From positions 20,639,396 to 20,703,395 of the forward strand of contig NC_134833.1 in NCBI RefSeq assembly GCF_004210375.1: a DNA stretch of 64,000 nucleotides. Reading direction: 5' to 3'. The translations under genes and the position numbers were made by a program. The notes beneath the pieces are model-generated. The model worked only from the letters and a program-made list of their open reading frames with translations. It was not told the origin of the DNA and did not search any database. Of this stretch, positions 1-12,600 are shown one piece after another; position 1 is the first letter of the stretch, and every line of letters begins with the position of its first letter. Source of the stretch: Tachypleus tridentatus. Taxonomy: Eukaryota; Arthropoda; Merostomata; Xiphosura; Limulidae.

Positions 1-642
1 GAAATCTTTGCCACAAGACAGTGCACGTGATACCCTAGGTGAATGACCCAATGCAATAGATAATTAGAATGAAAGAAAGTTAACTACTTCCTTAACCAAC
101 AGTCTGTGTTAAAACAATATATTCTCATATATATTCACACTTTTGAAGATTTTTCTCTTAAATAAGAAGGTATAAAACATGTGATATGCCTGATTTATGT
201 ATTCTCAAAATTAATTAATTATCACTGGCACTAGCAACGATACTGAACTGATAGTTTTTGAGATGGAATGTTGGAATCAAACCAATGATAAAAGACATGT
301 AAGTACTTGCATTACAATACAAGATAATAATGAAATATTGTAATATAAGAATTCTATTCATTAATTTACTAAATTGCGTTCCGAATTTACACTGAAATAT
401 TAAACTTTGTATAAAAATCTATCGACAGTTGGATGATTCAAAACTTGGGCATTTCACGTTCACCTTGATATCATACTTAGCATTTCTTTAAAGTAATATT
501 ATTCAGCCTTTCAAAGAATAATGTAAAATAATAATTCATATGGATGAAATTTAAAAAGTGATAATAACTTTAGATCAAGAAAACAAGAGAATGATGCGTT
601 GTTGCATTCTATTGTAACTGCAAATAGCTCATTAAAAATATA

Positions 643-729
643 TCTCAGAACGGCTGGTATGGGTATTAACACTTTTGCTGATAAGAAGAGACCAACGTTT
701 CGACCTTCCTAGGTCATCTTCATGTTAGG
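643..729 (-). repeat. Dispersed repeat with hammerhead-like core, copy 1
   Basis: On the minus strand this reads ATGAAGA (723-717), a five-base-pair stem GACCT/AGGTC closed by a short AGGA-type loop, then GAAAC (701-697) and GTTGG. That order (CUGANGA, stem II, GAAAC) is the conserved part of a hammerhead ribozyme core. The first base of the CUGA box is A here. The reverse complement matches 14257-14352 over its whole length, so this is a dispersed repeat. Hammerhead motifs of this type are known from Penelope-like retroelements. The assignment to that class is inference. Confidence 0.5.
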
Positions 730-3129
730 AATGTTTTATTAGTTGATTTTTGTTTAAGTTAAGTGAATATAGAAATCACAAAAGTTACATAAAATTTCAA
801 AAGCTTGGTTTTTACAGAATACCTATATAGAATTTAAAATCCACTTATCCTAGTGATGCAGTTGACATTTATGAAAAAAATATAGTGTGAACAACAAAAG
901 ATGTAAAAAAAAAAAAGATGGCTCTTCTAAATTATGTTTCAATTTCCGAAAAACGGATATAAGAAATTGAATATATTCTGTTTCCGTGCATCGTATAGAG
1001 GACTACTTGATACCTGACAAAGAGTTTACTGGTTTCTCACGTCAGTTTAGCTGCAGGGAATCGATGAGTAAAATTAAATGGTTCTTATTGTCGAGAAACC
1101 ACCTTGAATATCAACAAAAACTTCATAAAGTCCGAATCATGAATTTCGTGGCTATACAAAACTCATGTAACGTTTAAAAGCTAATGGCTTTACAAGGGCT
1201 TCATTGGAATATTTGTCCTGTGTTGCGAAAACAACTATGAGTATTCAGGTTCATTCCAAAGGATCCATCTAGACTATACCATGCTTGATAGAGGTAAAAC
1301 AAAATATAAATTAACATTCTAGAAAAGAATTAGGGTCCAAAAGAGGCGAATTAAAATACCAAATAAAACCATTACTCCTACATAACAGAGAGGAGTCTGT
1401 TTTTTCATTTGTCTTATATTCAAAAGTATTATAAGTTATAACCAGCCAGCGTAAGTAAACAAGGGTAAACTTGTCCAACTTACAATTGTATAACCTTGTT
1501 GTTACTAAAAGTCAGTAAAACAACATAACCTAGAAATGACGAATACATTAATACTTATATATAAGATGTTTAAAGTGAGCACGATCTGAGGATTGTAATA
1601 CATGTAGCAGGATAAATAAATAACTTATAATCGAATGTGGTTTCACTGTATTGTATAGGGTAGTAAAATCAGCATTTTATATGAGATGTTTATTATTTTC
1701 TGATGCGCATAAAGTGAGATGGCGCATAAGTAACATAAAGTTTTATATCTGTGGGTTCTACAGGGTTGTGTTGCACTGGTGGTGCATGTGATTTTTGGTG
1801 GGTGTTATTTTGAAATTGTTATTAAAATTAATAGACCATTTATATTCTGAGGTAGGTATATAAAGATATTTCCTATTTACACTAGGGTTATAAATATGCT
1901 GTTTATCATGAACTTTATTGTAATTTTAGGTGCATTTATTTGTGTTAAAATTAGTTGTAAGCTTAGCATTAGAAACGGTAGGTGGTTGATACTAGTTGTT
2001 TCTCTTATTAAAATTCGTAGAAATTGTGATGCAGATTTATTCCGTTGGCACAGTGATTGCGTATCTACTTATGAAAAAAACGAAATTTAAAAAACTTACA
2101 CTTGTTGGGTCAGTAGTTGAATAGTTCTTTTTAATTATGAGTACAGTTAATTAAACTTAAAATAACAGTAAACTTTTGTAAAAAATTGATATGATGTTAA
2201 TCATTATGCAAGCACTACTAACAATAGTAATTAATACTACTTCTAATAGTAATACTAGTTTAATGCTGATTAAATTAAATGACCCATAAGATACACAAAA
2301 TTCATAAAAATTAAACTTTACCACTTGAACTCGTTCACACTATAACATTTGTTGTCTAACAACTTTCTAATAATAATATAAATAGCATTTAAACCACTAC
2401 TGTGTGTCATACCGTAGCTGGTTTTGTGAGCCCTGCTACGGGACAAGTTATAAGGCCTTGTTGGTATTGGATAGAGCAGATTGGTGTGGTTGATGTGTTA
2501 TTACACACTTCTTTACTTTATTTCAGTTTTTATTAATAATATCCAAATCTGACAGACTTATCTTTAAAATTATTATTTAATTTATGTTCTGAATGTTTTT
2601 TTCCTAAAATCCTCATTGTCCTACATATCACATCCAAACTACTCTGAGAAGCTCCATCTTCTTATGTCTAACAATGATGTGTAAAACACTCATTCAGTCT
2701 TGTCATAAATATCTTCAGTGTGGCAACTTATATGATGTCTGATGAAAACTCTTCAATAGGCCAACCCCTTATCAGAGACATAATATTGTCTTAACTATGA
2801 CATTTCCAGCCTTTTCATTCCACTACACAAGTTAAGCACAATTAATTTCAACTATATGTATATATAATATAGTATTACTAGCAGTGAATTATATGATATT
2901 CAAAGTATATTATTTATAATGATATGTTCACTGTTAACAGTATTTTTGGCTGTTATGTAAATAGCATCTTGGAAAGTTTTGCCAGCCCAGAAGGCTCAGA
3001 TTATCCTTTATCCATATATTAAGCTAATTGTGTATAAAATCAATATAAAAAAGCATGACATTAAATTAGAAATAATAATTATTTAATGTAGATAAATAGT
3101 GTAACCAACATTGTGTCTGAATTGTGTTA

Positions 3130-3330
3130 ACAATTTTCACTTGTTTATGTTGATATCCAAGTGTGTACTACAATCTGTGGTAAAGGTTGTAACTGGCTCA
3201 TTCCTTTGATTGGTCTCTGAACTAGTTACCAATCTAATAGCCCGTTTCTGAGCTCTGATATGTTGGTAAACTTTAAAGTAAGACAACCTAACCTGCTCGG
3301 AACTTAAAATAAGGCCTTATTTCAGTTTTA
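3130..3330. repeat. Possible non-LTR retrotransposon-related relic
   Basis: The segment containing 'aatagcccgtttctgagctc' resembles, from memory, a widely dispersed non-coding stretch found with non-LTR retrotransposon relics. No open frame or terminal structure is visible, so the call is weak. Confidence 0.2.
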
Positions 3331-3623
3331 TATAGAATTTAAATATCTTATTCTTATCTTATGAGTATTACAGAAGACATTATTAAAATATCTTCTCTAG
3401 GAGTATCTTATGTATGGTAAGTAATGTAACCCTTTGTAACATTAAGTAAAAAAAAAAAAAGATTAATTCTATTGATTTCTCTAAAATTAAAGTCCTATGA
3501 TTAGGCTGTTCCTGTGAGTAGTGTAACTCCTAAATGTGTTAATTTCATTGACCTAATCAGTAAACCAATTAAACATCTTTATTGTTTTGGGTAACATTTA
3601 ACACAATATATTCACAGGTCATT

Positions 3624-3693
3624 ATGAATTCCAACTGTAAACCTTGTATTTCAAAAGAGTGGCAACCTATGAAGATACTAAGTGAAAATTCAG
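3624..3693 (+). CDS. TPK1: TPK1 coding exon 1 (start codon)
   Basis: The ATG is six bases after an acceptor TTCACAG (AG at 3616-3617), so the 5' UTR is probably itself spliced. The exon encodes 23 residues ending in [12 protein letters not shown] plus one base, G, before donor gtagta. It joins in phase to exon 2 to make SGNKY, matching the human TPK1 N-terminus around its TGNLKY. An in-frame ATG at 3582 lies before the acceptor and is a less likely start. Confidence 0.85.
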
Positions 3694-6600
3694 GTAGTAT
3701 TTCAAGTTCATTGAAGAAAGTATTTCACCCAAGTATTGGGTGGAAGGATATATTTTTTTTATTTTCTAAAAGATGCAATTGATATCTGTGAAATGTTTTA
3801 CATTAGATTGTAGAAATAGGGGTTTAAGATCTTTGAAGTTATTAGCATGGAATGAGTGTGTGTGTGGTAATTTAAAAATATGAATAGGGGTGAAAACTGA
3901 AAAACAGTCTGTCGTGGTAAGTGTGAGCCCATGTTCCTCACTTGTTGTTTTTCTTCATCCATTGTACTGGTATATATCACTTTGAAATTAACTTTTCTCT
4001 TTCTTCTATACTCACAGATGTTTGCCAATTCTCTTAAAAAAAACTCTTGGAAAAGTGCCACCTAGGTTAAAGAAAAAATTATTCAAAAGATAAAACTAGC
4101 CAGCTACTTTCCAAGGAGTGTTGAATTTTTTCATACATGCTACTATTAGTTAAATCTGTACTTGTAATATTCATATTTACTATTGAGAAAATATTCAAAA
4201 CTGAAACACCACTTGAATACACTGTTTTTACTTGCTGTTTTATAGTTGAGCAATGCTTTTGAAAGTGTATGAAAAAAATGTAAAACAAGCTATTGAAAAC
4301 AGGCTTGTTTCATTATCTTAGTGTAATTGTTCCCTATAAATTCTGTACTTGAAGTTGACTTTTGACCATTATTTAAACTGGTTTGAATATTCACACTAGC
4401 ATGTGCTTTATTAACTATTAGAAAAAAAACAAAAAATGACGGTGCTCCTGGATGGTTACGTGCTAAACGATAGAACTCGCTGGCTTTTTGCCAACAAGCT
4501 ACAACTAATTTTTGATCCCAGGAAATTAATAGACCACTTGTGTGCAATGTTAATATAGGAGATACAAATTCTTTATATTTAAATTTAAAGATCAAACATG
4601 GTGCTCTTGCAGTTTCATAGTTTGTCAGTCTTGGAGTGCACATTGTTGTTATTTTAAATTTACACTTGTATCCAGCAGATTCTTCAGCTTGTTGATAATC
4701 TATCAAATACTTTAAGCGTATTGTTGTCCAGATACATAATATAATAAAAAATAGTGTTTCAAAATTAGTTTTTACTTATTTTTTTTAGTTAGAAGCTTGC
4801 TTGTGCACAAAATTAATAATAGAGGTACAAGTATATTTTGAATTTATGTGAATTTGTAAAGCAAAGATAGGAAACGTGGCCAACTTATTAAATGTTAGGT
4901 AGCTTTTGTTCTCAATTACTAGTTTAAAATGTTCACAATATCGGAAAATCACATAGATCCAAGAAACCTCAATAGAAAATGGAACAAACTCAATGACCCA
5001 AGTGTTTTGAAAGCTCTTGGGTTCTAAGGTTTTTATCATTTTGCAGTATAAAATCATAATATTCTTCAAAATTTTCTTGTAAATATTCCAAGAAATTTCA
5101 AGTTATATTGAGAATTAAATAATTAACTTTAGTTGCATAAATTGTGTGATAATATACCAGTTTGTCAATGCCAGGTTGGGATTTAGTTTCCTTGTTGCTA
5201 TAAAGTTGAGCAGACTAACAGACTTGATCTCTGAATGTTAAAAGTTCAGTCATTTCTGATTTACATTAAGAACTTGGTCTAAAAAATAAATACTAATAAA
5301 TAACTGAAAGAACTTGTAGGACTTCTTACTGGGAAAAGGTATGTCTGTAGTTTTTGTCAATACAAAAGCCCTCTGTTACGTAACTATAACCATTTTATAA
5401 AAGTTTCAATCTATTGTAAATCATTTTTACCTTAACTGAACATTATTAGAAGTTGTGTGATTGTTTTGTTGCAGGGAACAAATATACCATCATTTTGCTG
5501 AATCAGCCATTTGATGAGCAAGTTAAAGAGAAAGTAATGAAAATTTGGAAAAGTGGTAAGAACAAATGTTTAGAGAGAACAATTATATACTGACATGCAT
5601 CCAGGGGCTATATATGACTTATAATATATACACATAATTATATACTGACATGCATCCAGGGGCTATATATGACTTATAATATATACACATAATTATATAC
5701 TGACATGCATCCAGGGGCTATATATGACTTATAATATATACACATAATTATATACTGACATACATCCAGGGGCTATATATGACTTATAATATATACACAA
5801 TTATATACTGACATGCATCCAGGGGCTATATATGACTTATAATATATACACATAATTATATACTGACATGCATCCAGGGGCTATATATGACTTATAATAT
5901 ATACACAATTATATACTGACATGCATCCAGGGGCTATATATGACTTATAATATATACACATAATTATATACTGACATGCATCCAGGGGCTATATATGACT
6001 TATAATATATACACATAATTATATACTGACATGCATCCAGGGGCTATATATGACTTATAATATATACACATAATTATATACTGACATGCATCCAGGGGCT
6101 ATATATGACTTATAATATATACACAATTATATACTGACATGCATCCAGGGGCTATATATGACTTATAATATATACACATAATTATATACTGACATGCATC
6201 CAGGGGCTATATATGACTTATAATATATACACATAATTATATACTGACATGTATCCAGGGGCTATATATGACTTGTAATATATACACATAATTATATACT
6301 GACATGTATCCAGGGGCTATATATGACTTGTAATATATACACATAATTATATACTGACATGTATCCAGGGGCTATATATGACTTGTAATATATACACATA
6401 ATTATATACTGACATGTATCCAGGGCTATATATGACTTGTAATATATACACATAATTATATACTGACATGTATCCAGGGGCTATATATGACTTGTAATAT
6501 ATACACATAATTATATACTGACATGTATCCAGGGCTATATATGACTTATAATATATACACATAATTATATACTGACATGTATCCAGGGGCTATATATGAC

Positions 6601-9600
6601 TTGTAATATATACACATAATTATATACTGACATGTATCCAGGGGCTATATATGACTTATAATATATACACATAATTATATACTGACATGCATCCAGGGGC
6701 TATATATGACTTGTAATATATACACATAATTATATACTGACATGTATCCAGGGGCTATATATGACTTATAATATATACACATAATTATATACTGACATGC
6801 ATCCAGGGGCTATATATGACTTGTAATATATACACATAATTATATACTGACATGCATCCAGGGGCTAAATATGACTTATAATATATACACATAATTATAT
6901 ACTGACATGTATCCAGGGGCTATATATGACTTATAATATATACACATAATTATATACTGACATGTATCCAGGGGCTATATATGACTTGTAATATATACAC
7001 ATAATTATATACTGACATGCATCCAGGGGCTATATATGACTTGTAATATATACACATAATTATATACTGACATGTATCCAGGGGCTATATATGACTTGTA
7101 ATATATACACATAATTATATACTGACATGCATCCAGGGGCTATATATGACTTGTAATATATACACATAATTATATACTGACATGCATCCAGGGCTATATA
7201 TGACTTATAATATATACACATAATTATATACTGACATGCATCCAGGGGCTATATATGACTTGTAATATATACACATAATTATATACTGACATGTATCCAG
7301 GGGCAAAATATGACTTGTAATATATACACATAATTATATACTGACATGTATCCAGGGGCTATATATGACTTATAATATATACACATAATTATATACTGAC
7401 ATGCATCCAGGGGCTATATATGACTTGTAATATATACACATAATTATATACTGACATGCATCCAGGGGCTATATATGACTTATAATATATACACATAATT
7501 ATATACTGACATGCATCCAGGGGCTATATATGACTTATAATATATACACATAATTATATACTGACATGCATCCAGGGGCTATATATGACTTATAATATAT
7601 ACACATAATTATATACTGACATGTATCCAGGGGCTGTATGTGGCATATAATATATACACATAACTTAAAGATTGACAACTTAAATGTTTTAGCTATGATA
7701 CCTTCAATTCAGTTAACTTTTTATATGGGTTCAGATACTTTAAATTCAAATCAAGAGTACAAGTTAATCACAAAATGACTTCATTTTCGTTGGACATTAA
7801 TAATAAACTCTTCCATGTCCAGGTGGGTTAAGGCATTCGACTCGTAATCTGAGGGTCGCGGGTTCGAATCCCCATCACACCAAACTTGCTCGCCCTTTCA
7901 GTTATGTGGGCATTATAATGTTATTGTCAATCCTACTATTTATTGGTAAAAAAAGTAGCTAAATTAGGGACAGCTAGTGCATATAGCTCTCGTTTAGCTT
8001 TATGTGAAATTCAAAAACTAACTCTTGCATATTTATTTTTGTAATATTAATATTACTTATGACTCGGTGTAACCTTTTACTGACTCCATATAGTCTTGCA
8101 TATACTTCTGTCAACTTCTTAAAAGCACATTAAACCTACAACTGTGTTAGATATTATAGTGATTGATGTTATTAACAGTAATTGCATCCAAATAATGCAT
8201 TATAATCTTGAATATATACTTAAGCAGCTGTGCTCGTAACTGGATTGATTTTTAGTTCTGATCTGTGTAAGTAGCTTACTTTGATCAGAGGCAAGTATGA
8301 ATTACACTTTTTAATTAGCACTGGCCAAATGCTTTGCTTGTTAAATTTTTGCTAATAAATCTTAAGTTGACTCGTGAGAGTACGGGTGATAAAATACAAT
8401 GTATTTACATTTATGAAATTTCTCACCCACCTCTTTAATGTAACATCTTATTACTTTTTGCTACAAGTGGTATAAGCACCTCAGTTTTGTCTCCGAATAA
8501 AACCAGAAGTCCATGAAATAATTTTAAGATTAATATGATCTCTTTCAGTCAGTGAAGAAGAGTACTTTGACTTGCAACTTTTTTAAATTACTAAGAACCT
8601 ATGAAGAAATGAAAGTTTCCTATAAAAGTAAAAATTGAAAAGCAATTTATAAGTTAATAAATTTAACCTTATTTTTGTAGAGCTCACCAGAATATGATCA
8701 GTTCAGTATTTAAGAAAATGAAAATCTATAATAATTATAATGCATTGAACCTTTCATTAATAATATTTAATAACCAATAATCACAAAAGTCTTAAGGTTT
8801 AATCAGCTTAAGAAATTAATTTAATCCTTTATTCACATATATTTTTCATGTGCAAATCTACAATAAGTTGCAAACGTTTTCCTGCCAAGTATTCATTAAA
8901 ACTTCCTAATAACTTGGTCATTTGTGAATAGTTGGCACGATGTCTGCTCGTAAAGAGAATTTAAAAGTGTTATTCGTAATTTTTACAGCTACTTTGCGAG
9001 TAGCTGTCGATGGAGGAACAAAATATATCTACAACTTAACTGGAAATCACCAGGAGAATTATGTACCACATCTAATAACAGGAGACTTTGATTCAGTTGA
9101 GCTTCCAGTGCTAGAGTTCTACAAAAAAAAGGCATGTAGAGGTAGGACTTGTCTGTCCTTTTTCTCTTCTAAAATTTGAACACTGAAATTATTAACTTTA
9201 TTGCACAAGTTATGTAAAGAGAAGTTGCCATACATTTAAAAAAAAAAAAAATGCGGCCACAATACAAACATCCAACACCAGGGCACAAACATGGGCATAG
9301 ATTTTTTACACCCGATTGAAGGGGAGGGATTTTTTTTGCAACCACTTATCTGGACTGTTCAATTTGCAAATTGGTAATATCTGATTACGTGAACCTGAAA
9401 GCTGTAAACATGCAGTCACAGAGTAATCTTGTTGCCACGATACTTGCATGTATACTTAGGCCTACTGACTGATACTTACGAACTATCGCTTAGATCAAAA
9501 AGCTTAGAAGCACGCCTATATTAAAGATGTACATTTCGGTTACTGAAAAAGCCTACATCTAGGCCTAATTATGTAATTCGATTGGTAAGAACATAAGAAT

Positions 9601-12600
9601 CACAAGAACAAACATACAATTTGTAGGCCTGTGATGCAATAAAACAATTCAATAGACCGAACTGAAGAGAGAAATGATTATATGCACCATACCCCCCACC
9701 TAAAATGAAGGGGGGATGTATACCCCCCATCCCCCCAGGATCTATGCCCCTGGGCACAAATTATAAGGTGGGTCATTATGTAATGTCCCCTGGTTTATGG
9801 ATATACTAACAGAAGTAAGACCTAAATTACAATGGGAATACACTGTTTGTTCAGTTTAACCTCAAATTTGCCAGATTGTATGCTTAAGAAAAGAAAAAAA
9901 CAAATGTGGGTGCTGTAGCCCACCATGTTCCCATATCGTGCCTACCTTTTGCTGTCTGCAACCAGATGTGGGAAGGTGGTTTTTCACAAAAAAATAATAA
10001 ATACGAAGCAAGAGTAATAGATTAGGCATCAGTGGGGGAGCAGAACTATCCGTGGTGTCAGCATCATAGATTATAGTATATTTCTATGTTCACTATAAAC
10101 GTATGCTAATACAGGTAACAGTTATGCTCCATTAACCTACAGTTCTTAGAACATATGTTATGAACTGTTCTCTATTTCTACTTAATTTTAAATCCGTAGA
10201 TCCTAGTATTTCATAGATAACACGAATGATAATTTTCTAATCTATGTGATTGAGTTTAGGTGGCATTGTGTATTGTAGATCAATGCCCCTCATATCTCTG
10301 TTCAGGTATTAGTGTGTTTGTTTTAATATTATTATTCATCAGTATCTTTCCAATGTCATATTACATGGCATCATTTAAAACAAAAATCTATAATATTGAA
10401 AATTTTTCAATTCTTTAAAAAATAACTTTATACTTTTCAGTTATACTGAAAATTCAACTGAAATATACAAAAAAAATTCAAAACTTATCTCGTATTTTCT
10501 TTTATACAAAATAAAAATGACCAACTTTGACACATTTTTTCGTTTTAATTTTAAACAAATTGGTATGACTTCCAAGTTTGTTTGTTTTTTTTTCAAGTTC
10601 ATTAAATTTTTCAGTGTGCTGTTGTCATTACCAGTGAATGACTTTGTAGGTTATAACTGTCATATAATATAGTTACAATAAATTCTTATGGGCAAAACAG
10701 TGCTTTTCTACATTTATTACAGATATTTACAGTAGCACTAAACAAAATTTTCTCTGCCATTCCCTTATTGTATTCTGTCAAAGTATTCTTTTCTGCTTTA
10801 TGTACATTCTGCCATCTACAAATTTTTTAGTTTGAGGATTTTAACCTTCTTTATATTAAAAAAAATAAAATAAAATAATATTAAAAATATATTTACCACT
10901 TTCCAGTCTAATGAGCAGCTTTCAGGTGTTGAATATAAATCTCCATATACAATGTTAAACCTTAAAAATTAAAATAATATTAAAAATATATTTACCACTT
11001 TCCAGTCTAGTGAGCAGCTTTCAGGTGTTGAATATAAATCTCCATATACAATGTTAAACCTTAATAACAAAAATCATAGTTCCATCTATTTTAATAATAT
11101 TTAAGAAATATGATTAATTATTTTTATTTATTATCATTAGGGCAGTCAAGTCATTCATACCCCTGACCAAGATGAGACTGACTTCACCAAATCCCTCAGA
11201 GTATCGACAACATACTTACAGCAGAAAAAAGTTTGTGTAAGTTGGTTTATGCCAGAGATGGAGCTGGTAGATGTAATTTTAAAAATTTTCTAATTTCTTA
11301 TCTGGCATGAAAGAAAATGCCATTGGTTTTTAGAAGCTTGTAGAATCAAAGAAAATTTCCACAGTCAACCCAAACTAGGTCTTATGTGTTAAGTGTGCTT
11401 TTCAGCTAAAAAAAAAACAAACTTTAAATAATAATAATCAGCCTAAATATTTATATAATGACATTCATTTTGTCTAAACTTAAAAAAAACAATTATATTT
11501 TTATTACAAACAAATGGTAGACAATCAGTAGCTGGTAAACTTCTAATAAAGATGCAAACTCAGCCTAAGTTTGTAGTTTGAAACCACTTCACATGAAAAA
11601 GTAAATTGTAAAAAAGAATACTGAGTATGTAAAAACTGTAGATACTGCATGTTATGTATCAAAATCTACACATGTAAGCTTTATAATTAATTATACAGTT
11701 AACTAAGAACAAACTATTGGTAAGAATTTATAATAAAGTAACATATTAAACTAGACTTAAAACTAGTATCAGGCCATGTATTATAATAATTACCGAGTTG
11801 TTTTTAACTTGGGTCACATTGGTTGGTAGAACACGATAACTAAATAATGTATGAATATTTGGCCACCAATGTTCACTTCGTTCCTTTTAGTTGCACATTC
11901 AGTTGTTTTTTGGCCACACCCTTTTTTCACACCTGAGTTGTTTTTGATTGTGTGTCATGATTTTGTCACTACAGACCAACAAATTGCAGTAATTAAGAAA
12001 CTGATACTCAATAGTAACTAACATTAGCTTTTAGAACCATGACCCTATTGTTTGGAACAGACTTGTACTTTACAGTACCAACCAGATTATTTAACATATG
12101 TGGTTGTAGTTTTTCTTTAAAATAGCATTAATAGATTCCTTCAGTAATACCATGAACTCTAGATAAACAGTTTGTCATCACCAGCATCATTATTTACATT
12201 GTTTGCTTTAACTAATATCACGTGATGCTAAGTACTCTTTATTTAAGAGTAGTAAATAAAATTTAACGTGTTTATACTTAAAAGTTTGGAATTAATAATA
12301 ACCTTCCATCTGTCTGATTATTTTGAAAACTTGAGCTAGAAACTGCTAAATCTAGTCTGCTTGGCATAACCAACACTTATTTATCTGCATGTCCTTTCAC
12401 CCAATAGTTTCGTTGCTCTAAATCATCTCTCTCTTGTCTGAATGACAAAGAAACTGTCCAGTTTTACTCTTAGGTAAATCCACAGTAAAAATTTCAGACT
12501 GGTAGCTCATGTGACTTTTTACTTAGGTGTGGTAAATTTTTGTTAAAATTTGTTTTTGTTGAATAACTTTGTGTGTGGCTTATATTTAGACCAAATCTGA

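Larger units (their letters stand above)
1..3617. other. AT-rich non-coding region upstream of TPK1 coding start
   Basis: No recognisable coding exon was seen on either strand. The stretch holds one copy of a hammerhead-like repeat (643-729) and, at about 3130-3330, a segment resembling non-coding parts of non-LTR retrotransposon relics. Because an acceptor-like TTCACAG lies just before the TPK1 start codon, a non-coding first exon and promoter of TPK1 probably lie here or further left, but I could not place them. Confidence 0.5.

Noticed and set aside
986-1177. 63-codon plus-strand frame near the left edge
   Set aside because: No domain, no promoter or splice support, and length within what chance gives in this composition.
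3582-3623. Upstream in-frame ATG as the TPK1 start
   Set aside because: It lies before the acceptor at 3616-3617, and the intervening residues have no counterpart in TPK1 proteins.
6347-6562. 71-codon minus-strand frame in the 55-bp array
   Set aside because: Repeats of one unit inside an intron. The frame depends on where 1-bp-shorter copies happen to fall.
7812-7890. tRNA gene with intact B box
   Set aside because: The tRNA-like head is followed by the SINE body shared with a dozen other copies, and the acceptor stem does not close.
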